Origin: an uncultured Paracoccaceae bacterium
GTDB taxonomy: Bacteria; Pseudomonadota; Alphaproteobacteria; Rhodobacterales; Rhodobacteraceae
Length of the DNA stretch: 64,000 nucleotides
NCBI GenBank assembly: GCA_947497185.1
Contig: CANMFL010000001.1
Span: 62,001 to 126,000 of the forward strand
Direction of reading: 5' to 3'
The position numbers were made by a program, and so were the translations under genes. Below the pieces are notes generated by a model. That model made no database searches, was not told the origin of the DNA, and saw only the letters and a list, made by a program, of their open reading frames with translations. Below are positions 17,411-27,066 of this stretch, in pieces; positions within the stretch are counted from its first letter, which is position 1, and each line of letters starts with the position of its first letter.

Positions 17411-18628
17411 TCACCCTGTCATCCCAAGGCTTGCCTGCATCATGAATTGCGCGCCGATTGGGCGTGTGGCGGCTCCAATTGCACGGGCCTTGCCGCCGAT
17501 GCTACCACCTTCGATGCGGGGCTGAATTAGGCCTCGCGTGTCTTGCGTCTCGACGTATCGGCGTACGCGGCTGACCAGATCGTTACGGACGCTGACGGGG
17601 AAAGCACCGTCGATCAGGACCGCTTCGAAATCAATGACCGAGCATGTAGATAGGGCTGCCTTCGCCAGTTCTTGCGCGGTTTGCCCCAGCCAAGGGTCAA
17701 CATAGCGTGATAACGCATGCCAGCTTTCGGGGTCCGACCAAAGTTGCTGTGGATCAATATCAACTTCACGCAAACGTAGCTCCAGTTGATGGATCGACGC
17801 CATATCGACTAACTGCATACTTTCGCCGTGTGGGCCGATACTGCGCAGCGATCCAAGAGCGCCCGCGTTTCCTTGCCGCCCTTCAAAGACCGAATTGTTC
17901 AAAACAATTCCACCGCCGATGAATGCGCCAATAAAGAAGTAGGCATAGTCCCGAAACTCTTTGCCCCGCCCATAGGTGTGTTCGGCCTGACAGGCAGCAG
18001 TCGCATCGTTCAACAGAAGCACGGGCAATTGCGTTCGTAACTGCGCTTCCGTCTTCAGGTCGATACCTTCCCAAGGTGCAAAGGCAGCAGAGATGTCCAT
18101 TGACGAGTCCGGCCAGTTCCACATCTCGAACGGAGCTGCAATTCCTATGCCGCAAATTCGCGCGGCATGATCCGGGTCCATCGCCTCTGTGATGCTGCGG
18201 ACACCGTCCTCAAGGAACGCAAAAATATCGGCGGGAACAGGAACGGGATAGGTCAACTGTCGTTCTTCACGCAACTCACCACTCAGGTCGATCAGCACCA
18301 GATCGGCGGACCTGCGCCCGATCTTCAGGCCAAACGAAAACACGCCGTTAGATGCCAGACGCATCGGAATTGATGGCTTCCCGACTTTTCCACGCACTGG
18401 GTCTCCGCGTTCAAGAATACGCTCTCCTTCCAGACGACGCAGAATGCTCGACACCGTGGGCGGGGAAAGTTTTGCGAGCTTTGACAAATCGCTTCCCGGC
18501 ATCGGACCGTTACGCTGCAACAGCGACAGCAAAAGCCGTTCGTTATGATCTCGAACGCCCTTCTGGCTTAGGCCGGTGCTAATTGATCTGATGAGTCCGT
18601 CTTCCATGACGTGCACCATAACAGCCAT
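17411..18628 (-). CDS. ROK family transcriptional repressor (NagC/XylR type)
   Basis: 405 residues. An N-terminal winged helix (about 20-85; GSDLSKLAKLSPPTVSSILRRLEGERIL) is followed by a ROK sugar-kinase-like domain. That domain has GIGIAAPFEMW, LLNDATAACQAEHTYGRG and a YFFIGAFIGGGIVLN segment in place of the usual GTGIG loop, and lacks the full zinc-binding Cys cluster of active kinases. It is divergent from the fructose-type ABC genes and presumably represses them until the sugar or its phosphate binds. Three in-frame ATGs crowd the N-terminus (18628, 18619, 18604) without a clear ribosome site, so the start may be off by up to 8 residues. Confidence 0.9.
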   Translation of the reverse strand: MAVMVHVMEDGLIRSISTGLSQKGVRDHNERLLLSLLQRNGPMPGSDLSKLAKLSPPTVSSILRRLEGERILERGDPVRGKVGKPSIPMRLASNGVFSFGLKIGRRSADLVLIDLSGELREERQLTYPVPVPADIFAFLEDGVRSITEAMDPDHAARICGIGIAAPFEMWNWPDSSMDISAAFAPWEGIDLKTEAQLRTQLPVLLLNDATAACQAEHTYGRGKEFRDYAYFFIGAFIGGGIVLNNSVFEGRQGNAGALGSLRSIGPHGESMQLVDMASIHQLELRLREVDIDPQQLWSDPESWHALSRYVDPWLGQTAQELAKAALSTCSVIDFEAVLIDGAFPVSVRNDLVSRVRRYVETQDTRGLIQPRIEGGSIGGKARAIGAATRPIGAQFMMQASLGMTG

Positions 18629-18645
18629 ATTATGCGGGTAAACAA

Positions 18646-18677
18646 GTTAATAAGAAAAGTTAACTAATTAATTGACA
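18646..18677. promoter_or_regulatory. Candidate operator/promoter between the ROK repressor and the frc-type operon
   Basis: GTTAATAAGAAAAGTTAAC (18646-18664) is an inverted repeat with GTTAA/TTAAC arms. It is followed directly by TAATTAATTGACA, which supplies a TTGACA -35-like hexamer for the plus-strand genes. ROK repressors favour AT-rich palindromes of this kind. The binding site is inferred from position and symmetry. Confidence 0.45.
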
Positions 18678-18780
18678 GATGCCGTCGAATCGCATCAGCT
18701 TGCGTTAACCGGCCAGCAAATACTGGTCGCATCAGCGTTAGAGTGGAGGCTCTGACCTATCAATAGTCTGGGAGGACATC

Positions 18781-19800
18781 ATGAAAAAATTGCTCATCGG
18801 CACGGCTCTTGCTGCCATTACATCTGCTGGTTCCGCTATGGCTGACGGCCATGCCGTATCCGCGTGTTTAATCACCAAAACCGACACCAACCCGTTCTTC
18901 GTCAAAATGCGCGAAGGGGCAGAAGCCGCCGCTGCTGAAGCTGGTGTCACCCTGCGGTCATTCGCAGGTCAGGTTGATGGCGATCACGAAACACAGGTCG
19001 CAGCGATCGAAACATGCATTCTCGACGGTGCATCCGGTATTTTGCTGACGGCGTCCGATACATCATCCATCGTTGGCGCTGTTACACAGGCTCGCGATGC
19101 TGGCCTTCTGGTCATCGCACTGGACACGCCGCTTGATCCGGTTGACGCAGCAGACGCGACATTCGCGACTGATAATTTCTTGGCAGGTGAATTGATTGGA
19201 CAGTGGGCTGCGGCAAAATTGGGCGATGACGCTGCCGACGCAAAAATCGCTATGCTCGATCTTGCTGTTTCCCAGCCAACGGTTGGCGTTCTGCGTGACC
19301 AAGGATTCCTACAGGGGTTTGGCATTGATCTAGCTGACCCGAACAAGTGGGGCGACGAAGATGATGCAAGGATCGTTGGCAACGACGTGACTGCGGGCAA
19401 CGAAGAAGGTGGACGTACTGCGATGGAAAACCTTCTCGCCGTCGATCCTGACATCAACGTTGTTTATACGATCAATGAACCGGCGGCTGCGGGCGCATAT
19501 GAGGCGCTGCGTTCCATCGGTCGTGAAAGCGACGTTCTGATTGTATCCGTCGATGGCGGCTGTCCTGGTGTTCAGAACATCGCTGACGGTGTAATTGGCG
19601 CAACATCACAGCAATATCCACTGCGCATGGCAGCGCTCGGTATTGAAGCGATTGCAGCATACGCCGCAGAGGGCACATTGCCCGAAAATACGCCTGGTAA
19701 AGACTTTTTTGACACAGGCGTTGCCTTGGTCACAGATCAGCCAGTCGATGGTGTTGAAAGCATTTCTGTTGCCGAAGGCACCGAGCTTTGCTGGGGCTAA
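18781..19800 (+). CDS. frcB: Fructose-type sugar ABC transporter, substrate-binding protein
   Basis: 339 residues with a signal peptide ([21 protein letters not shown]). It is a periplasmic type-1 sugar-binding protein: [63 protein letters not shown] and a final Cys-Trp-Gly tail. The sequence and the ROK-B-C-A gene order match the Frc family of alphaproteobacteria. A ribosome site (GGGAGG) precedes the ATG. The sugar is inferred by family; fructose and related hexoses are the usual substrates. Confidence 0.85.
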   Translation: MKKLLIGTALAAITSAGSAMADGHAVSACLITKTDTNPFFVKMREGAEAAAAEAGVTLRSFAGQVDGDHETQVAAIETCILDGASGILLTASDTSSIVGAVTQARDAGLLVIALDTPLDPVDAADATFATDNFLAGELIGQWAAAKLGDDAADAKIAMLDLAVSQPTVGVLRDQGFLQGFGIDLADPNKWGDEDDARIVGNDVTAGNEEGGRTAMENLLAVDPDINVVYTINEPAAAGAYEALRSIGRESDVLIVSVDGGCPGVQNIADGVIGATSQQYPLRMAALGIEAIAAYAAEGTLPENTPGKDFFDTGVALVTDQPVDGVESISVAEGTELCWG

Positions 19801-19836
19801 TCCACAGCTCCAGCATCTCACTGTAGAAGCAACGCA

Positions 19837-19866
19837 AGGGGCGGGTACGTTGCCCGCCCCTCTTTT
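19837..19866 (+). terminator. Stem-loop between frcB and frcC
   Basis: AGGGGCGGG at 19837-19845 pairs with CCCGCCCCT at 19853-19861 around a 7-base loop, followed by CTTTT. It is a strong hairpin in the 120-base gap after the binding-protein gene. Such hairpins partly terminate or protect the upstream message, so that the binding protein is made in excess over permease and ATPase. Confidence 0.8.
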
Positions 19867-19920
19867 CAAAGTGGGATATGATCCTGCATGATATCCAATT
19901 TATAACAAGGGGATCGAATA

Positions 19921-21006
19921 ATGTCTGGCAACGCCGACGATTTTGAAGCCGCCATTAAGCCACCTACAGCAGACACCGTGGCGTCGTTCACGGAGCGCAA
20001 GGGATTTCTTGCGAGGTTGCAACACGCCCTGCACGTGAACCCTGCGCTTGTGCCGCTGTTCGTTCTCCTCGCGTCGATTATCCTGTTTACGCTTTTGTTG
20101 GGGTCAAGGTTCCTCTCTCCCTTTGCGCTGACCTTGATCCTTCAACAGGTGCAAATCGTCGGTATTGTTGCTGCTGCTCAAAGCCTTGTCATCCTTACCG
20201 CAGGTATCGACCTGAGCGTCGGTGCAATCGCGGTCCTGTCTAGCGTCATCATGGGTCAATTCACGTTCCGGTACGGCATCCCTGTCGAAATCGCAGTCGC
20301 GCTTGGCCTTGCATTCGGCACATTGATCGGGTCGATCAACGGCTGGTTGGTCGCAGTGATGAAGCTGCCGCCTTTCATCGTTACGCTCGGCATGTGGCAA
20401 ATCGTTTTAGCCGCAAACTTCTTGTATTCCGCAAATGAAACGATCCGCAGCCAAGACATCGAACAAAACGCGCCGTTGCTTCAGTTCCTTGGGTCCACGT
20501 TCAAGATCGGTGCAGATGCGGACGGACGCGGCGGGGCCACATTCACCTTTGGCGTGATCGCAATGGTCCTGATCTTTGCCTTCCTTGCTTATGCACTCAA
20601 ACACACCGCATGGGGACGGCATATCTATGCCGTGGGGGATGACCCTGATGCAGCACAGCTTTCAGGTGTGAATGTAAAACGCACCCTGATTTCGGTCTAT
20701 GCGGTTACTGGCTTCATCTGTGCCATTGCGGGATGGGCCCTTATCGGTCGTATTGGGTCAGTCAGCCCAACCTCTGGTCAACTGCTCAACATCGAAAGCA
20801 TCACGGCTGTGGTTATTGGCGGCATCTCGCTGTTCGGTGGACGCGGGTCAATCATGGGGCCGTTGTTTGGCGCTCTTATTGTTGGTGTGTTCACCCTTGG
20901 TCTTCGCCTTGCCGGTGCTGATGCACAATGGACATTCCTTCTTATCGGCGCGCTGATCATTGGTGCTGTCGCAGTAGATCAGTGGATCAGAAAGGTCTCA
21001 GCATGA
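19921..21006 (+). CDS. frcC: Fructose-type sugar ABC transporter, permease
   Basis: 361 residues with about ten hydrophobic segments after a 45-residue cytoplasmic start. The CUT2 permease signature is present twice: LTAGIDLSVGAIAVLSS in the first half, and AAQLSGVNVKRTLISVYAVTG with AVVIGGISLFGGRGSIMGPL in the second half. It forms the channel partner of the frcA product, with which it overlaps by 4 bases (ATGA). Confidence 0.9.
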   Translation: MSGNADDFEAAIKPPTADTVASFTERKGFLARLQHALHVNPALVPLFVLLASIILFTLLLGSRFLSPFALTLILQQVQIVGIVAAAQSLVILTAGIDLSVGAIAVLSSVIMGQFTFRYGIPVEIAVALGLAFGTLIGSINGWLVAVMKLPPFIVTLGMWQIVLAANFLYSANETIRSQDIEQNAPLLQFLGSTFKIGADADGRGGATFTFGVIAMVLIFAFLAYALKHTAWGRHIYAVGDDPDAAQLSGVNVKRTLISVYAVTGFICAIAGWALIGRIGSVSPTSGQLLNIESITAVVIGGISLFGGRGSIMGPLFGALIVGVFTLGLRLAGADAQWTFLLIGALIIGAVAVDQWIRKVSA

Positions 21007-21797
21007 CTTTGATGGAAAACATCGCGAATGGGACGATAGAACCCATCCTTAAGGGCCGTGGCTTGGTTAAGCGGTATGGCAAAGTCACAGCACTCGATCA
21101 TTGTGATTTCGATCTCTACCCTGGTGAAATTCTGGCCGTCATCGGTGACAACGGCGCGGGTAAGTCATCCTTGATCAAAGCGGTATCTGGGGCCGTGATC
21201 CCAGATGAGGGCGAAGTGTTCCTTGAGGGAAAACAGGTGAACTTCACATCCCCGATTGATGCTCGCAAAGAAGGGATCGAGACGGTTTATCAAACCCTCG
21301 CGATGTCGCCTGCCCTCTCTATTGCTGACAACATGTTTATGGGGCGCGAAATTCGCAAGCCAGGCTTTCGTGGCAAATGGTTGCGCCAGTTGGATCGTCC
21401 CAAAATGGAACAAGTTGCCCGTGACAAGCTGTCAGAGCTTGGCCTGATGACGATCCAGAACATCAACCAAGCGGTTGAGACACTGTCGGGCGGCCAACGT
21501 CAGGGTGTGGCTGTCGCACGTGCTGCGGCCTTTGGCTCTAAGGTCATTATCTTGGACGAACCAACGGCGGCCTTGGGTGTCAAAGAGTCTCGGCGTGTGC
21601 TGGAACTCATCCTCGATGTCCGTTCTCGTGGCATCCCGATCATCCTGATCAGCCACAACATGCCTCATGTGTTTGAAGTTGCGGATCGCATCCACGTGCA
21701 TCGCCTTGGCAAACGTCTGTGCGTGATCGACCCCAAAGACTACACAATGTCGGACGCGGTTGCGTTTATGACAGGCGCGAAGGAAGCTCCTGCATAG
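21003..21797 (+). CDS. frcA: Fructose-type sugar ABC transporter, ATP-binding protein (single domain)
   Basis: 264 residues from ATG 21003, which overlaps the permease stop; the longer frame upstream is not used. A single ABC domain has Walker A GDNGAGKSS, signature LSGGQRQGVAVARA, Walker B IILDEPTAAL and the switch His in ISHNMPHVF. FrcA proteins have one ABC domain whereas RbsA has two, which supports the Frc assignment. In other alphaproteobacteria a sugar kinase often follows; here the operon ends without one. Confidence 0.9.
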   Translation: MTLMENIANGTIEPILKGRGLVKRYGKVTALDHCDFDLYPGEILAVIGDNGAGKSSLIKAVSGAVIPDEGEVFLEGKQVNFTSPIDARKEGIETVYQTLAMSPALSIADNMFMGREIRKPGFRGKWLRQLDRPKMEQVARDKLSELGLMTIQNINQAVETLSGGQRQGVAVARAAAFGSKVIILDEPTAALGVKESRRVLELILDVRSRGIPIILISHNMPHVFEVADRIHVHRLGKRLCVIDPKDYTMSDAVAFMTGAKEAPA

Positions 21798-21835
21798 CTT
21801 CAGTCCGGCTTCGGTTACTCAACACTTGCTTCAGA

Positions 21836-21877
21836 AAACGGCCATTGGTGCAAAACTTGCGAAAGTTGGCCGTTTCT
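21836..21877 (+). terminator. Probable terminator after frcA
   Basis: AAACGGCCA (21837-21845) pairs with TGGCCGTTT (21868-21876), with an inner GCAAAACTTGC that can fold on top. Few T residues follow, so it may be a weak or factor-assisted terminator. Confidence 0.5.
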
Positions 21878-22315
21878 AATCGTTAGTGTCGGTACGTTGA
21901 TCGTCGTCGTTTGCAGCGTGGTAAGACCAAGCAAGACTTGGATGTCAGTCCCACTTAAACGCAAGTGGGTGGCGAAGCTGAGCCGCATTGTGAGGAAGGC
22001 GCGTCACGATCGGCATCCGGCTGCTGTCGATATCTTCGATCTTAAAATGTGACACCTCACGGCCGCGCAGCCGTCGCCCTAAGCAACACTGAACGTTGCC
22101 CGGCACTTTATGTAGGTCGATGATGGCCACCTCAAGAATTCCCATGGCCCTACTCGGGGCTGAGCACGATGGGGATTTTCTTGGCCGCCCGCGGATTACT
22201 TGAAGTATGAAACGCCCAAAACCGTGCAGGACACGCTCCGTGCAAAGGCTATGTTTATTTCCAAACTTTAGTCCTTGACTAATTCAAACCTAAAGTACTT
22301 TACTGACCCAAATTC
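21878..22315. other. Intergenic stretch between frcA and the TRAP operon
   Basis: No gene is convincing. A 66-codon frame on the minus strand (21945-22145) has no ribosome site and no recognised content; it could be a fragment of a lost gene. The last 60 bases hold TTGACT at 22274-22279 and an AT-rich segment that may be the promoter of the TRAP genes. Confidence 0.4.
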
Positions 22316-22810
22316 ATGCTAATTAGGGCGGAAATTGCTTTGCACCCAAAGTTAAACAGACTCTTTTCACTGTCCGGAGCCATAGCAGGTGCGGGTTTCG
22401 GACTGCTTGCGCTTATCGTTTCGGCAGACATTCTGATACGGAACATGGGTTTGGCCAAATGGCCGTGGCTGAACGAGCTGACAGAATACCTGTTGACCGT
22501 CTCGACCTTTGGTGGCGCGCCGTGGGTGTTACGTCAGGCTGGGCACGTGAACGTCGATATTTTGTTGCGTGTTGTGCCTGCGGTCATTGCCACGGTTCTG
22601 TTGCGTGCGTCTTATGCGCTGGGTTTGGCCATTTCGGTCATCGTGACATGGCTGGCGGTCTCAGCTGCGCGTGATAGCTTTAGCTCTGGTTCAATTGTCT
22701 TCAAAAATCTCGTCTTTCCCGAATGGTGGATGATGGTCCCTGTCATCTGGTGTTTTGCGCTGTGCAGCGTCGAATTTCTGGCGCGCCTCGCTTGGGGAGA
22801 AGATCAATGA
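22316..22810 (+). CDS. dctQ: TRAP transporter small permease (DctQ family)
   Basis: 164 residues with four membrane segments, the normal build of the Q subunit. The WPWLNELTEYLLTVSTFGGAPWVLRQAGHVNVDIL stretch (about 45-80) carries the E-x-x-x-x-L/GAP-x-x-x-R-x-x-x-H-V pattern of DctQ proteins. It forms the membrane complex with the large permease encoded next, overlapping by 4 bases. The substrate of this system is an organic acid of unknown identity. Confidence 0.88.
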   Translation: MLIRAEIALHPKLNRLFSLSGAIAGAGFGLLALIVSADILIRNMGLAKWPWLNELTEYLLTVSTFGGAPWVLRQAGHVNVDILLRVVPAVIATVLLRASYALGLAISVIVTWLAVSAARDSFSSGSIVFKNLVFPEWWMMVPVIWCFALCSVEFLARLAWGEDQ

Positions 22811-24120
22811 TCTGGTCAGAAATCCTGTTGATGATGATCTGTCTGCTCGCCGTACAATTCGCAATCGGACTGCCTGTGGCCTTTGCGTTTTTAGGGGCCA
22901 ATCTGATTGGCGCTTGGATATTCTTGGGCGGAGAAGCCGGGCTTGTGCAACTGGTGCGCAACGCCTCCGGTTCGGTTAACTCTTTCGCGCTGGCCCCCAT
23001 TCCGCTTTTCGTTTTAATGGGCGAATTGTTGTTTCACACAGGCCTCGCATACAGAGCGATTGACGCTGTGGAAAAGATGTTAGTGCGCCTGCCCGCGCGT
23101 TTAGCCTGCGTGACAGTTGTGGGCGGCACTACGTTTGCGGCACTTTCGGGGTCCTCCATTGCCAATACGGCGATGTTGGGGGGTACGCTGTCGCAAGACA
23201 TGTTGCGCCGTGGCTATTCACCAACGCTGACCTTTGGACCTGCGATGGCGGTTGGTGGCATCGCAGTCCTAATACCACCCTCGGCACTTGCGGTCATGTT
23301 AGGATCGTTGTCGGGCATATCCATCTCACAACTATTGATCGGCGGCCTACTGCCCGGTCTGCTTATGGCTGTGTCGTTTTTGGTATTCGTTATTCTGACG
23401 GCTGTTTGGTCACCGTCCAGCGCCCCGCGCGAAGACAAGACGGTGATCTTGTCCAAGCGCGAGCGGTATGTCCCATTCCTCCGGGATGTGGTGCCTTTGT
23501 CCGGCATCTTTTTCGCGGTCATCGGTGGCATGTTAACAGGCATTGCCACACCCACAGAAGCGGCGGCACTTGGATCAATTGCGGCCCTGATTGCCACCAT
23601 AGCTTACCGCAAGCTCAACCTGACCAATCTCGTGAAGTCACTAATGGAAACCGCAAAGGTTTCGATTTCGATCCTGTTCATCATTGTCGCCTCGATGACG
23701 TTCTCGCAGATCCTGTCCTTCTCGGGCGCCACGTCAGGCTTTATGCAAGTCATCCGCGATGTTGATCCAACACCGATGGTTCTGATCCTGACAATGCTCG
23801 GTATCATCTTGGTTATGGGGTGCTTGATCGACCAGATTTCGATCATGATGATCACCCTGCCCTTCTTTATGCCAATCGCCCAATCCGCGGGTATTGATCC
23901 GGTTTGGTTGGGTCTGATGATGCTGGTTGCGATCGAGTTAGGACTGCTCACACCGCCTTTCGGACTGTTGCTGATGGTCATGCAAGGATCCAGCCGACAA
24001 ACACCGCTTCTGCAAATCTATAAGGCGGCCGTGCCCTTTATCCTGATCGAATTGGCTGTCTTGGCGCTCATGTTGTTCGTGCCAGCGCTGACAATGTTCC
24101 TGCCGTCCCTACTTCACTGA
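22807..24120 (+). CDS. dctM: TRAP transporter large permease (DctM family)
   Basis: 437 residues with about 12 hydrophobic segments. The start at 22807 overlaps the dctQ stop (ATGA); the open frame extends further back inside dctQ and is not used. DctM signatures include GSSIANTAMLGGTLSQDMLRRGYSP, LLIGGLLPGLLMA, IATPTEAAALGSIAAL and LLTPPFGLLLMVMQG. It is the sodium-coupled transport subunit. The binding-protein gene follows 29 bases later. Confidence 0.92.
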   Translation: MIWSEILLMMICLLAVQFAIGLPVAFAFLGANLIGAWIFLGGEAGLVQLVRNASGSVNSFALAPIPLFVLMGELLFHTGLAYRAIDAVEKMLVRLPARLACVTVVGGTTFAALSGSSIANTAMLGGTLSQDMLRRGYSPTLTFGPAMAVGGIAVLIPPSALAVMLGSLSGISISQLLIGGLLPGLLMAVSFLVFVILTAVWSPSSAPREDKTVILSKRERYVPFLRDVVPLSGIFFAVIGGMLTGIATPTEAAALGSIAALIATIAYRKLNLTNLVKSLMETAKVSISILFIIVASMTFSQILSFSGATSGFMQVIRDVDPTPMVLILTMLGIILVMGCLIDQISIMMITLPFFMPIAQSAGIDPVWLGLMMLVAIELGLLTPPFGLLLMVMQGSSRQTPLLQIYKAAVPFILIELAVLALMLFVPALTMFLPSLLH

Positions 24121-24149
24121 TCCCTACATTCATCCAACGGAGACACATA

Positions 24150-25121
24150 ATGACTTTCAACGCCAAAACATTCGTATTTGCCACCACGGTAGCAATATCC
24201 GGCCTCGGCAGCATGGCCCAAGCCGAGGAAGTCGTCCTGCGTGCGGTATCGGCGTTCCAACTCGGCACCGTCTTTTACGATCCGTTTGAAAGCTTTGTTG
24301 AGCGTGTGAACGAGAACGGCAAAGGGATCGTGCAGATCGACGTTATCGGTGGCCCCGAAGCAATGCCACCATTCGAAGTGGGTAACGCACTGCGCGGTGG
24401 GATCATTGATCTGGCCAACACGACAGCCGTCTATCACGCAAACCTCGTTCCCGAGGGCATGGCCATGACGCTGACCAATATGTCGATGGACGAGTTACGT
24501 GAAAACGGCGGCTATGATCTGCTTGACCAATTGCACCGCGACAAAGCCAAGATTCACTGGTTGGGGCGTCTTACACAGAACATCCAATACTACATCTATT
24601 TGTCGGAACTCCCCGACGGCGTCGACTTCGACGCATTGAAAGTCCGCTCTGCACCAGTTTACCAATCGTTCTTTTCCGCACTCGGTATCACGCCGGTCCA
24701 AACGGCCCCGGGCGAAGTCTTTACGGCACTGGAGCGCGGGACAATTGATGGATACGCGTGGCCGTCGCTTGGTGTGTTTGACCTTGGCTGGCAGGAAAAA
24801 ACGGCGGCACGGATCGAGCCTGGCTTTAATCAGGTTGAGACGGGTGTTTATTTCAGCGATGCGAGCTGGAACGACCTGTCCCAAGAGCAGCAAGATTTCC
24901 TGACCGAACAGATGATCGCATTTGAAGGTGAAGCTGATCGCTACAACGCGCTTGCAGAGGCCGAATTTGCGCATCAGGCCGAATATGGCATCACAACGAT
25001 CCAGCTAGAGGGCGAGCAATTGGACACCTTTGTTAAGATGTCCAACGAAGAAGGCTGGAAACCAGTCATGGCAGCAAGCCCAGACGCTGGCGGAAGACTG
25101 CGCGAGCTTCTGGTAAAGTAA
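24150..25121 (+). CDS. dctP: TRAP transporter substrate-binding protein (DctP family)
   Basis: 323 residues. The signal peptide is MTFNAKTFVFATTVAISGLGSMAQAEE. The DctP fold is shown by the SAFQLGTVFYDPFESFVERVNE start and by the binding block LKVRSAPVYQSFFSALGITPVQTAPGEVFTALERGTIDGY, which contains the conserved Arg that binds the carboxylate of the ligand. It delivers an organic acid to DctQM. A strong hairpin terminator follows. The ligand cannot be read from the sequence. Confidence 0.9.
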   Translation: MTFNAKTFVFATTVAISGLGSMAQAEEVVLRAVSAFQLGTVFYDPFESFVERVNENGKGIVQIDVIGGPEAMPPFEVGNALRGGIIDLANTTAVYHANLVPEGMAMTLTNMSMDELRENGGYDLLDQLHRDKAKIHWLGRLTQNIQYYIYLSELPDGVDFDALKVRSAPVYQSFFSALGITPVQTAPGEVFTALERGTIDGYAWPSLGVFDLGWQEKTAARIEPGFNQVETGVYFSDASWNDLSQEQQDFLTEQMIAFEGEADRYNALAEAEFAHQAEYGITTIQLEGEQLDTFVKMSNEEGWKPVMAASPDAGGRLRELLVK

Positions 25122-25129
25122 ATAATTGT

Positions 25130-25158
25130 GGTGGTGCGGTCTAGGTCGCACCACCTTT
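25130..25158 (+). terminator. Rho-independent terminator after dctP
   Basis: GGTGGTGCG (25130-25138) pairs with CGCACCACC (25147-25155) around an 8-base loop, followed by TTT. It ends the TRAP operon. Confidence 0.8.
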
Positions 25159-25633
25159 CGCACCGCCGCTGCGTCAAGGGCACGTGCATCAGCATCGTGG
25201 CAGGCGCGTGATATCTTCGCGATTTTGGCTCGCATTTTTGCTATTTCTGATCTGCTCACGAGATTCATCGTGTTGTTTGATATGAAGAATGGGGCCCTCT
25301 TTTTACTTATTCAGGCTTGTTTACAACGACTTGCTGGCAATCAGATCCGCACTTTCTCTCCGCCAACTTCCGCTAATGCGTTTACTGACGAGCGCTGACA
25401 GTTTCTCACTGAACAACTCGACTGAACCAGACCGAGCGCGGCCTGTCTTCTGACAAGCACCCTGCCCTGTCGTACTGCAATCCGCAGCGTCAATTTAGTT
25501 CTCAAAAAGTCGTCCACGCAGAACGATTTCCCAGACCGGACGCCTTATGCGCGACGCTGGTCCTGTCTTTGTTTGCGCCATTGAAGCATGCGTTAGACAT
25601 GTTACGTGCCGCATTAACGAACGGAGAAATACA
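25159..25633. other. Intergenic stretch before the amino-acid ABC operon
   Basis: About 475 bases with no supported gene. Short frames on both strands lack ribosome sites. The promoter of the amino-acid ABC operon is expected in the last 100-150 bases. No clear motif is visible. Confidence 0.4.
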
Positions 25634-26386
25634 ATGAACAAATCTTTAGCAACACTCGCACTTGCCCTCTCGACGTCCTTTGGCGCCGCACAGGCCGATA
25701 CACTGAACGTGGGCATGTCGGGCGGCTACTTCCCTTTTACTTTCGTCAAGCTTGACGTTCTGCAAGGGTTCGAAGTTGATTTTATCAACGCAATCGCAGC
25801 TGAAACGGGCGACGATGTGAACTTTGTCACGATGTCGTTTTCCGGTCTGGTTGGCGCGTTGGAAACAGGTCGGATCGACACGATTGCCAATCAGATCACG
25901 ATTACACCTGAACGCGAAGCAAAGTTCGCCTTTTCACAGCCCTATGTCTTTGATGGCGCACAAGTTGTGGTCAAAGAGGGCAATGAAGATACGATTGCTA
26001 GTGTTGAAGACCTCAGCGGCAAGACTGTCGCGGTTAACTTAGGCTCGAACTTTGAGCAATTGTTGAGCGAGCTGCCGAATGCCGATCAAATCGACATCCG
26101 CACTTACGAGAGCAATATTGCGCAGGACACCGCCCTTGGTCGCGTGGACGCTTTTGTGATGGACCGCGTGTCCTCTGCCCAGCTGATCGCGGAAAGCCCG
26201 CTGCCGCTGGCGCTTGCAGGCAAGCCGTTCAGCGAAATCCGCAACGCATTGCCGTTCCGCAATGACGAAGACGGCGTCGCCATGCGCAACCGCGTCGATG
26301 CGGCCATCACCACGTTGAAGGAAAACGGCACAATGGCCGAGATTTCTGAAAAGTGGTTTGGCGTTGATATCTCGGTCGCGGAGTAA
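25634..26386 (+). CDS. Polar amino-acid ABC transporter, substrate-binding protein
   Basis: 250 residues from ATG 25634 (GGAG upstream at 25623-25626). The signal peptide is MNKSLATLALALSTSFGAAQA. The SBP_bac_3 fold is shown by LNVGMSGGYFPFTFV, LQGFEVDFINAIAAETG, FSGLVGALETGRIDTIANQITITPER, KFAFSQPYVFDGAQVVV and LSGKTVAVNLGSNFEQLL. The GR-x-D-x-I and ITPER motifs bind the alpha-amino and carboxyl groups of the ligand. Features resemble cystine-type binding proteins, but the side-chain specificity is not certain. The permease starts 5 bases after the stop. Confidence 0.9.
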   Translation: MNKSLATLALALSTSFGAAQADTLNVGMSGGYFPFTFVKLDVLQGFEVDFINAIAAETGDDVNFVTMSFSGLVGALETGRIDTIANQITITPEREAKFAFSQPYVFDGAQVVVKEGNEDTIASVEDLSGKTVAVNLGSNFEQLLSELPNADQIDIRTYESNIAQDTALGRVDAFVMDRVSSAQLIAESPLPLALAGKPFSEIRNALPFRNDEDGVAMRNRVDAAITTLKENGTMAEISEKWFGVDISVAE

Positions 26387-26391
26387 CCTTC

Positions 26392-27066
26392 ATGCGAGCA
26401 CTGGATTTCGCATACATGTGGGACTTGGTCCCCGTTCTTTTGGGATATGTTCCACTAACGCTGTTCATGGCGCTGGTGGGGATGTTCTTCGCGCTTATAC
26501 TCGCGTCGGTCATGGCCGTTGAACGGGTGTTTCGCGTGCCAGTGCTCGACGTTTTTGTACGTCTTTTCATCAGCTTCTTTCGCGGCACCCCGCTGCTGGT
26601 ACAATTGTTCTTGTTTTATTTCGGCTTGCCGCAGGTGCTGGCATTCTTGACCACGATTGATGGTGTCACGGCGACCATCATGGGGCTAACGCTGCATTTT
26701 TCTGCTTATATGGCCGAGAGTATTCGTGCAGCCATTCTGGGCGTGGATCGCAGCCAGTGGGAAGCCGCCCAAGCCGTTGGCATGACCCAGACGCAAATGA
26801 TGCTTCAGATTATCCTGCCGCAAGCCGCACGTGTGGCAGCACCAACGTTGGTGAACTACTTTATCGACATGATCAAAGGCACCTCGCTTGCGTTCACCTT
26901 GGGCGTCACGGAACTGATGGGGGCGACACAAAAAGAGGCTGCGGGTAGTTTTCTATACTTTGAGGCGTTTCTGGTTGTCGCTGCGATCTACTGGATCATG
27001 GTCGAGGCGTTGTCCTTTGCCCAACGGCACTTGGAAACCTATCTGAACAAGGCGTATGCACGATGA
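26392..27066 (+). CDS. Polar amino-acid ABC transporter, permease
   Basis: 224 residues with five membrane segments, typical of HisM/GlnP permeases. The family signature FRGTPLLVQLFLFYFGLP (about 63-80) is followed by the EAA loop (ESIRAAILGVDRSQWEAAQAVGMTQTQMMLQIILPQAARVAAPTLVN) that contacts the ATPase. Only one permease gene is present, so the transporter is probably a homodimer. It overlaps the ATPase gene by 4 bases. Confidence 0.93.
   Translation: MRALDFAYMWDLVPVLLGYVPLTLFMALVGMFFALILASVMAVERVFRVPVLDVFVRLFISFFRGTPLLVQLFLFYFGLPQVLAFLTTIDGVTATIMGLTLHFSAYMAESIRAAILGVDRSQWEAAQAVGMTQTQMMLQIILPQAARVAAPTLVNYFIDMIKGTSLAFTLGVTELMGATQKEAAGSFLYFEAFLVVAAIYWIMVEALSFAQRHLETYLNKAYAR

Noticed and set aside
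17223..17414. A 63-codon minus-strand frame that starts with GTG overlapping the ROK gene stop
   Set aside because: Overlap alone is weak evidence; no ribosome site, no family likeness, and no conserved features were seen.
21945..22145. A 66-codon minus-strand frame in the gap after frcA
   Set aside because: No ribosome site and no recognisable fold; at most a gene fragment.
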